Shown piece by piece: positions 14,780 through 19,557 of a stretch of DNA of 19,557 nucleotides. The number at the start of each line of letters is the position of its first letter. Within the stretch, counting starts at the first letter, position 1. The stretch lies in assembly GCA_015522385.1 (NCBI GenBank), contig WAMJ01000122.1, forward strand, positions 1-19,557, given 5' to 3'. The position numbers and the translations under genes were made by a program. This DNA is from Candidatus Heimdallarchaeota archaeon (GTDB lineage: Archaea; Asgardarchaeota; Heimdallarchaeia; Heimdallarchaeales; Kariarchaeaceae). The notes beneath the pieces are model-generated. The model did not search any database and was not told where the DNA came from. It saw nothing but the letters and a program-made list of their open reading frames with translations.

Positions 14780-17197
14780 ATGTTCGTTCAAGCATTTCTC
14801 CTGCTTTTGACCATACTGATTCCAGGGTACTATCTGAGAAAAGAATTTTCCCCCTTCAGCAAGGAGAAGGTCTTCATCCTCTATATTTTCATTGAGTCCA
14901 TGACAATAGGAACCGCAACCTTGATACTTCCAATGATTCTTGTAGGGGTACTTATTAGAGATTCTCTTGACCAAGTGGTTTACTTCTTCTTCTTCCTCAA
15001 TGGTCTTGTAATAATTGTCTACCTTGTCCAGTCACTTTCCAAGATTAAGGATATTGAGAACACGTGGAACACGACAAATTTTAAAGAAACCATCAAGAAG
15101 TTAGAACTAATACGAGAATCGACACATGTCTATGATATCAAGAGGGTGTTGGTTTACATCATCGCCACAATCATAACAGCCATCACCGTGTTCAACTTCA
15201 TCATGCCTACGAGAGGATGGGACACTCTTCATTTCTACCTACCAAATGCAAAATACTTCTATACTAGCGACGAGATCCCTGCTGCACCGAACTTCTTGAA
15301 CTTTCTCCCAGCGTTCAAACCCCCGTTGAATACTCTTTTACTGACTTATGACCTTTATCTCACAACTGATTTTGATGCACAGCTCTTCCCGATTACCTAT
15401 ATCATTGGGATTCTGTCACTTATCTACCTATTTGGCAAAGAGATTGGATTCGGGGACAAATTTTCACTCTTGGTGATACTACATCTAATCACACTTCCTG
15501 CATTCTATATGACATTCAGGGAGTATATGTACTACCAAGAACTCCCCCTCACTTTCTTCTATTCAGGTACGATCTTCTTCTTCTATAAAGGTAGGAATTT
15601 ATTAAAGGAAGGTCTGCAGGTCAAAGCTCGTTACTATTTTGTCATCGGCTCCATTGCTGCAGCCCTTGCAGTGGCCTCGAAAATATCTGGTTTTACCATA
15701 TTTCTGGCAGTTCTTCTCCTTTTCCCAATATTTGGCATGAGGAAGTTCAATTTGATTATCAAGATCCCGGTTGTCCTTGGGTTTACAACATTCCTTGTCA
15801 TCAAGGGAATTGCGACAAACTACGTAGGAACAGTGGTCTTTGTGGCACTTCTTGGACTTCTCCTTCTCTATTTACTGATCTCCGACAAAGAGTTTCAGGA
15901 TACTGGATTGTTGAAGTATATGTGGACGTTAGCTATTCCACTGATTGTATCCGTGGTTTGGTTATGGCAGATCAGTAGGGTAGACCGTGCTTCGGATTTC
16001 CTATACAATCTCTACTTCAAGATTATTTCCCTGAAAATTAACTGGAGTTATGAGGGGGTCTCATATATAGAACTGGTTTATATGGAGAATGCGCAGAAAT
16101 CATCTTGGTTCATGTCAATCTTTGCCATATTCTTCGGGTCACAGTTCAATGGATTACTAGGGATCTTCAGGCTTGTTTCCATCTCAAATATACTGAGAAA
16201 TAGGAAAGAGAGTAAACTTAGTTTCATGCTAGTCTGGTTCACCTTCTTCTACATGATGTGGTTGACATATTTCTCCACAGTGTCCGTAAGGTACCTCTCC
16301 ATTGTCTGGATACCCATTTCATTCATGACAGTGGACGGGATGCTCAGAACATATGATTTCTTCATCAGATCCTCAGAGCGTAAGTTCTACATGGTAATAA
16401 TGAATGACGAGAAGTACGATATTCTACCGAAGCACATATTCATAGGCTTCTTTGTACCAATTGCCTCAGGAATTCTTCTATACTGGCCGTTCATCCCATT
16501 CCATACCGCAACTCAGTTCTATAGCAGAGCGCTCTATGCCTATCACTCACAGCTCTGGATAACATTCCTCTACATAATCGCCTTCAACTTTTTCTTTGTC
16601 TATGTTGCTGTTTTTGTTAACGACTCAAGTAAGATTCAGAATATACTGAAGGTGAATCTCAAGTCAGTGAAAGTACCGAGAAGGCAGGTGGTCTTTACCA
16701 ATGTGTTAATCGGAATGTCCTTCTTTGGAATATTTGGCCCGTACATGTTAGAGACGGGGTTATTGGCCTATTCAGGGTTTGATCGTGAGAAATATTCAGA
16801 CCAGTTTATCTACGACAATCGACGGGCAGTCAGAGAATTGTACGAGGCTGTAGGTAGGTTGGGATATCCGAATAACGAGATCACTGTGGGTCTCAACCTC
16901 CCGGGTTATGAGTACTATCTCAACCGGCCGTTCTTGGAATTACAGGAATTAGATAGTCTCCTAGTACCGGATGTAGACACAGAGTCTATATTCTTCTCAA
17001 CAGATGAGCAGAAAGTTATACAGGAATTCATCAACAATGACATCAGGTTACTGGTGGCGATGAAACCTCCCCACTACTTCTACAATGTCTTTGAACAGGT
17101 CTACAAATCCAAGTACCCGTTTATTTCCTTCATGGAGAATAACGGAATAGTAGTCTATGAAAATACAGAGTTCATCCTATACAGAGTAGTGGTGTAG
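14780..17197 (+). CDS. Multipass membrane protein, GT-C glycosyltransferase-like
   Basis: 805 residues from the ATG at 14780. The frame is open back to 14585, but that part overlaps the opposite gene and the TATA box, so it is left out. There are at least ten hydrophobic helices up to about residue 660, then an extracytoplasmic tail of about 130 residues. The first outer loop carries RGWDTLHFYLPNAKYFY (145-161) with D148 where GT-C enzymes keep a catalytic aspartate after the first large TM, and AFKPPL (178-183) resembles the PPL element of ArnT/PMT-like transferases. Such enzymes move a sugar from a lipid-phosphate carrier to protein or lipid on the outer face. Donor and acceptor are unknown, and an activity is not proven. 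It is followed by FtsX permease genes on the same strand after 43 nt. Confidence 0.65.
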   Translation: MFVQAFLLLLTILIPGYYLRKEFSPFSKEKVFILYIFIESMTIGTATLILPMILVGVLIRDSLDQVVYFFFFLNGLVIIVYLVQSLSKIKDIENTWNTTNFKETIKKLELIRESTHVYDIKRVLVYIIATIITAITVFNFIMPTRGWDTLHFYLPNAKYFYTSDEIPAAPNFLNFLPAFKPPLNTLLLTYDLYLTTDFDAQLFPITYIIGILSLIYLFGKEIGFGDKFSLLVILHLITLPAFYMTFREYMYYQELPLTFFYSGTIFFFYKGRNLLKEGLQVKARYYFVIGSIAAALAVASKISGFTIFLAVLLLFPIFGMRKFNLIIKIPVVLGFTTFLVIKGIATNYVGTVVFVALLGLLLLYLLISDKEFQDTGLLKYMWTLAIPLIVSVVWLWQISRVDRASDFLYNLYFKIISLKINWSYEGVSYIELVYMENAQKSSWFMSIFAIFFGSQFNGLLGIFRLVSISNILRNRKESKLSFMLVWFTFFYMMWLTYFSTVSVRYLSIVWIPISFMTVDGMLRTYDFFIRSSERKFYMVIMNDEKYDILPKHIFIGFFVPIASGILLYWPFIPFHTATQFYSRALYAYHSQLWITFLYIIAFNFFFVYVAVFVNDSSKIQNILKVNLKSVKVPRRQVVFTNVLIGMSFFGIFGPYMLETGLLAYSGFDREKYSDQFIYDNRRAVRELYEAVGRLGYPNNEITVGLNLPGYEYYLNRPFLELQELDSLLVPDVDTESIFFSTDEQKVIQEFINNDIRLLVAMKPPHYFYNVFEQVYKSKYPFISFMENNGIVVYENTEFILYRVVV

Positions 17198-17210
17198 ACT
17201 TTTCAAAAGC

Positions 17211-17219
17211 AATTTATAC
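17211..17219 (+). promoter_or_regulatory. TATA box for the first permease gene
   Basis: AATTTATAC is centred about 25 nt before the GTG at 17241, so this mRNA would begin at or next to its GTG start codon. This separates the permease operon from the GT-C gene in transcription, although readthrough is possible. Confidence 0.6.
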
Positions 17220-17240
17220 CTACTTGTTCAACTGAACTAT

Positions 17241-18365
17241 GTGAATGGATCCTTGATCTTTCGATATTTTGTACACAACCATAGGAGGACGGTCACTGCG
17301 ATAAAGATCCTCTCTATTGGCATCATTGCAATTTCAGGGACCATTCAGATGGTGAATATTCTCTCGTCACAGATAGATAACTTCGCTGTCCTACCGTCGT
17401 CTGCCACAGCCAATGAAATTACCGTAACACCCGACGATATCGTGTTTTCAACCGATCAGATAAATAAACTGAATTCCGTGTTAGACAGGTACTTCGTAGA
17501 GTCTTTTTTCTACCTTTCCATATTCGATGTGACAGTGGAGCAGAGCAACATCACGTACCCTCTGCAGATGACTATAGTTAACCTTACTGAATACCTCCCC
17601 TCTTTCTTTCCCCTCTATAAACGGATTGAAGGAATAGGGTTGAATAACTCTGGTCTCTATATTGATGTCCAGAATAGTATATCCCTTTCAACCAGCGGGA
17701 TCCACCCAGAAAATAAGATTACTATCAAACCCGATCCTGGAGTGATTGAGGATGATATAGAAACAGTACTTTTCTCTTCAGTAAATACAGAGGCATTTTT
17801 CGGGTTACTCATGGATATCTCCAAGGCTCCTGAGGACTTTCAAGGTTTCAACAGGTTTATTGTTAGAACAGCAAAGGATACTGTTGATGCACCTCTCATA
17901 GATGAGCTATTAAAGATAGAAGGTCTGACAGTAACGCTTTCTAACGGAAAAGACAGGTTCATTCAAGCTTCTGCAAAACAGATTGTCAAGGTTATGTACT
18001 ATCTCTATCTGATGATCTCTGCCTTAAGCTTCATGTCTATTGCAATTCTGATTAAGAATATTATAGATGAATCCGAGGCCGAAATAAGAGTGATGAGATC
18101 AATAGGTTTCACAACTGGTCAGATTATAATCCTATTTGCAGGTCAAGCGTCACTTATAGGACTAATCGGAGCTGTATTCGGAATACTGATCTCGTTCATC
18201 TTCGTCAATTCCGCTTTTTCACTATTGACTGTCTTGGGAATCGGGGTGTTCATACCCCCCGAGATATACTTAGGTCAAGGGTTGCAAAGAATAATCGAGA
18301 GTCAACTCATAGCTCTTGGAGCTTCCGCAATCCCAATCTACAACAGGTTCAGGAGGCAGAGTTAA
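17241..18365 (+). CDS. FtsX-family ABC transporter permease (subunit 1)
   Basis: 374 residues with a GTG start that fits the TATA box. A first TM helix (about 18-40) is followed by an extracytoplasmic domain of about 200 residues, then the FtsX core: a TM helix at about 249-271, the cytoplasmic coupling segment ESEAEIRVMRSIGFTTGQI, a TM at about 287-315, and a last hydrophobic segment before the basic end RFRRQS. The E-x-R-x-x-R-S-I-G motif is typical for MacB/LolC/FtsX permeases, which use a separate ATPase to drive mechanical work or export outside the membrane. The last TM is short for the family. No ATPase gene is in the window. Stop and the next start overlap as TAATG, which suggests coupled translation. 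Confidence 0.8.
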   Translation: MNGSLIFRYFVHNHRRTVTAIKILSIGIIAISGTIQMVNILSSQIDNFAVLPSSATANEITVTPDDIVFSTDQINKLNSVLDRYFVESFFYLSIFDVTVEQSNITYPLQMTIVNLTEYLPSFFPLYKRIEGIGLNNSGLYIDVQNSISLSTSGIHPENKITIKPDPGVIEDDIETVLFSSVNTEAFFGLLMDISKAPEDFQGFNRFIVRTAKDTVDAPLIDELLKIEGLTVTLSNGKDRFIQASAKQIVKVMYYLYLMISALSFMSIAILIKNIIDESEAEIRVMRSIGFTTGQIIILFAGQASLIGLIGAVFGILISFIFVNSAFSLLTVLGIGVFIPPEIYLGQGLQRIIESQLIALGASAIPIYNRFRRQS

Positions 18366-19557
18366 TGGGTTCGTTCTTAGACTTTATCAAACTTAAACAG
18401 ATCATTCCCCGACGAAGGATGTATAACAGTATTCTTGTCATTATCATCTCCTCTACAATCTTTGTTGGTTCGCTATCTGTAATCTATGACCTTAACAGCG
18501 TAAGTACTGATTTCTTGGGTGATGAGGAGAATGTTGTTGTGATATTCAATCCGGACGCGTCCACACCCTTTACCTCCATGATCCCAGAAATCCTGGAGAG
18601 CTCCTTGCAGGGTTTGCCGGGAATTATTCAAACAAGCCCCGAGATCTTGCAACCAATTGTTGTCGGGGATTTTCCAATTTACTTACGAGCAGGAAGATTC
18701 TCATCGATGGTCGCATTTGATGAAACAGGTAAACTAGCACAAGAAGACGGTCCGAATGACATCAAGGGGACATCAGCTATTATTGGGGAAAACCTCGCCA
18801 AAAGGCTGGGTCTTGCTATAGGTGACAGGGTGACATTGGACTCTATCATCACTGAGAAGAGCCTTGATGTCAAGGTGGTCAACATTCTAGAGAATTCGTT
18901 TTACAATGACGAGATTCTTGTTTCCCTCCCTGTTGGGCGGTTCTTGTCAACCGCTCAGAACTACCAAGTAGGACATATCCGAGTTAAGTACGATCCTGCA
19001 GTGATCTCAAAAAAAGATATTTTTGAAATTGCTTTGAAGGAATATTCCATTTCGCTGAACTTTTACCTCGGAAATGTATCGAAAAATTTCAAGGATTATG
19101 TCATCAAGATCTATGAGAATGAATCGACCTACCCCATCATATCGAGTACGCTTAAGCCTAGCATGAAATTCTTCCTCACACCGAATATCTATAGGGTCGA
19201 AGTCACAAAACAAAACGGGAAGGTTGTGCCAACTAACTTCTCTCAATTGTTTGGTCTGTACTCTGACGTAGCAGTCAATGTGCAAGTTCAGAATATTAGG
19301 TTCAAGAAGACATTTACCACGGTAAATCATGGGGTACCTATCTCCTCACTTAGGTATGTAATTCGCTCAGATGTTGACAACTTCGAAATTGACGGTACGT
19401 TCAATACGTCAGGTATGACTGACCTCACCCTTGACTACGGAAGGTACAACTTGACCGTCTTCTACCTAGAAGATACTAGACAGTACGACATCTTAGTGAA
19501 TAACACCAAGAAAGAAGTACTGGACTTGAATATTCCCTTTAGGCAGATTCGGCTATC
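18365..19557 (+). CDS. FtsX/MacB-type permease (subunit 2), 3' truncated, with beta-rich ectodomain
   Basis: The frame opens with the ATG at 18365 in TAATG and runs past the window end (397 codons seen). The start is basic and cytoplasmic (IPRRR), followed by TM1 at about 20-42 and an outer MacB-like domain; TSAIIGENLAKRLGLAIGDRVTLDS (split around residues 136-160) is the typical small subdomain of MacB/LolC permeases. From about residue 240, where the FtsX core would normally follow, the sequence instead continues as strand-rich segments with repeated aromatic and Asn/Thr-rich stretches, resembling an Ig-like or carboxypeptidase-regulatory-like insert. Six N-x-S/T sequons lie between residues 238 and 381. 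The C-terminal TM bundle should be beyond the window. Probably pairs with the preceding permease. Confidence 0.75.
   Translation, partial: MGSFLDFIKLKQIIPRRRMYNSILVIIISSTIFVGSLSVIYDLNSVSTDFLGDEENVVVIFNPDASTPFTSMIPEILESSLQGLPGIIQTSPEILQPIVVGDFPIYLRAGRFSSMVAFDETGKLAQEDGPNDIKGTSAIIGENLAKRLGLAIGDRVTLDSIITEKSLDVKVVNILENSFYNDEILVSLPVGRFLSTAQNYQVGHIRVKYDPAVISKKDIFEIALKEYSISLNFYLGNVSKNFKDYVIKIYENESTYPIISSTLKPSMKFFLTPNIYRVEVTKQNGKVVPTNFSQLFGLYSDVAVNVQVQNIRFKKTFTTVNHGVPISSLRYVIRSDVDNFEIDGTFNTSGMTDLTLDYGRYNLTVFYLEDTRQYDILVNNTKKEVLDLNIPFRQIRL

Noticed and set aside
17195..17207. CTTTTCAAAAG near-palindrome after the GT-C stop as a possible terminator.
   Set aside because: The stem leaves no real loop and a promoter follows directly; chance is sufficient.

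Overview
The window reads as a chromosomal segment of an archaeon. An Asgard lineage, perhaps Heimdallarchaeia-like, is a reasonable guess but is not proven here. Evidence for Archaea: an ADP-forming acyl-CoA synthetase of the fused alpha-beta type, a geranylgeranyl-diphosphate-type prenyl synthase, AT-rich TATA boxes centred about 25-33 nt before many start codons (short-leader or leaderless transcripts), GTG/TTG starts, and a ribbon-helix-helix regulator. The Asgard hint comes from a protein with two longin/roadblock-like units. No rRNA, tRNA, CRISPR array, transposase or phage gene was seen.

Left part (1-6343): the 3' portion of a flavin/NAD(P) oxidoreductase that has no cysteines; convergent to it, a CaCA-family cation exchanger. 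Divergent from the exchanger across 250 nt is a CNNM/CorC-type membrane protein with CBS domains, so two ion-homeostasis genes share one upstream region. A large TPR protein ending in a winged-helix domain converges on the CNNM gene.

Central part (6481-11654): a fused ADP-forming acetyl/acyl-CoA synthetase (ATP from acyl-CoA), a nitroreductase-fold protein that closely matches iodotyrosine deiodinase, enolase divergent from it, the longin-like protein, and a small ribbon-helix-helix gene that has no canonical start codon and lies in the same frame directly after the stop of the longin-like gene.

Right part (11658-19557): on the minus strand a prenyl diphosphate synthase (membrane lipid precursor), a branched-chain aminotransferase and an unrecognised two-TM membrane protein; then on the plus strand a GT-C-type multipass glycosyltransferase-like protein and two FtsX-type ABC permease genes overlapping as TAATG, the second cut by the window end.

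As a system, enolase, the acyl-CoA synthetase and the aminotransferase fit a sugar/amino-acid fermenting metabolism with substrate-level ATP formation (inference). The gene layout is extremely compact: all four convergent junctions have between 13 nt of overlap and 3 nt of gap. The most interesting items are the iodotyrosine-deiodinase-like gene, the start-less ribbon-helix-helix gene, the longin-like protein and the sequon-rich permease ectodomain.
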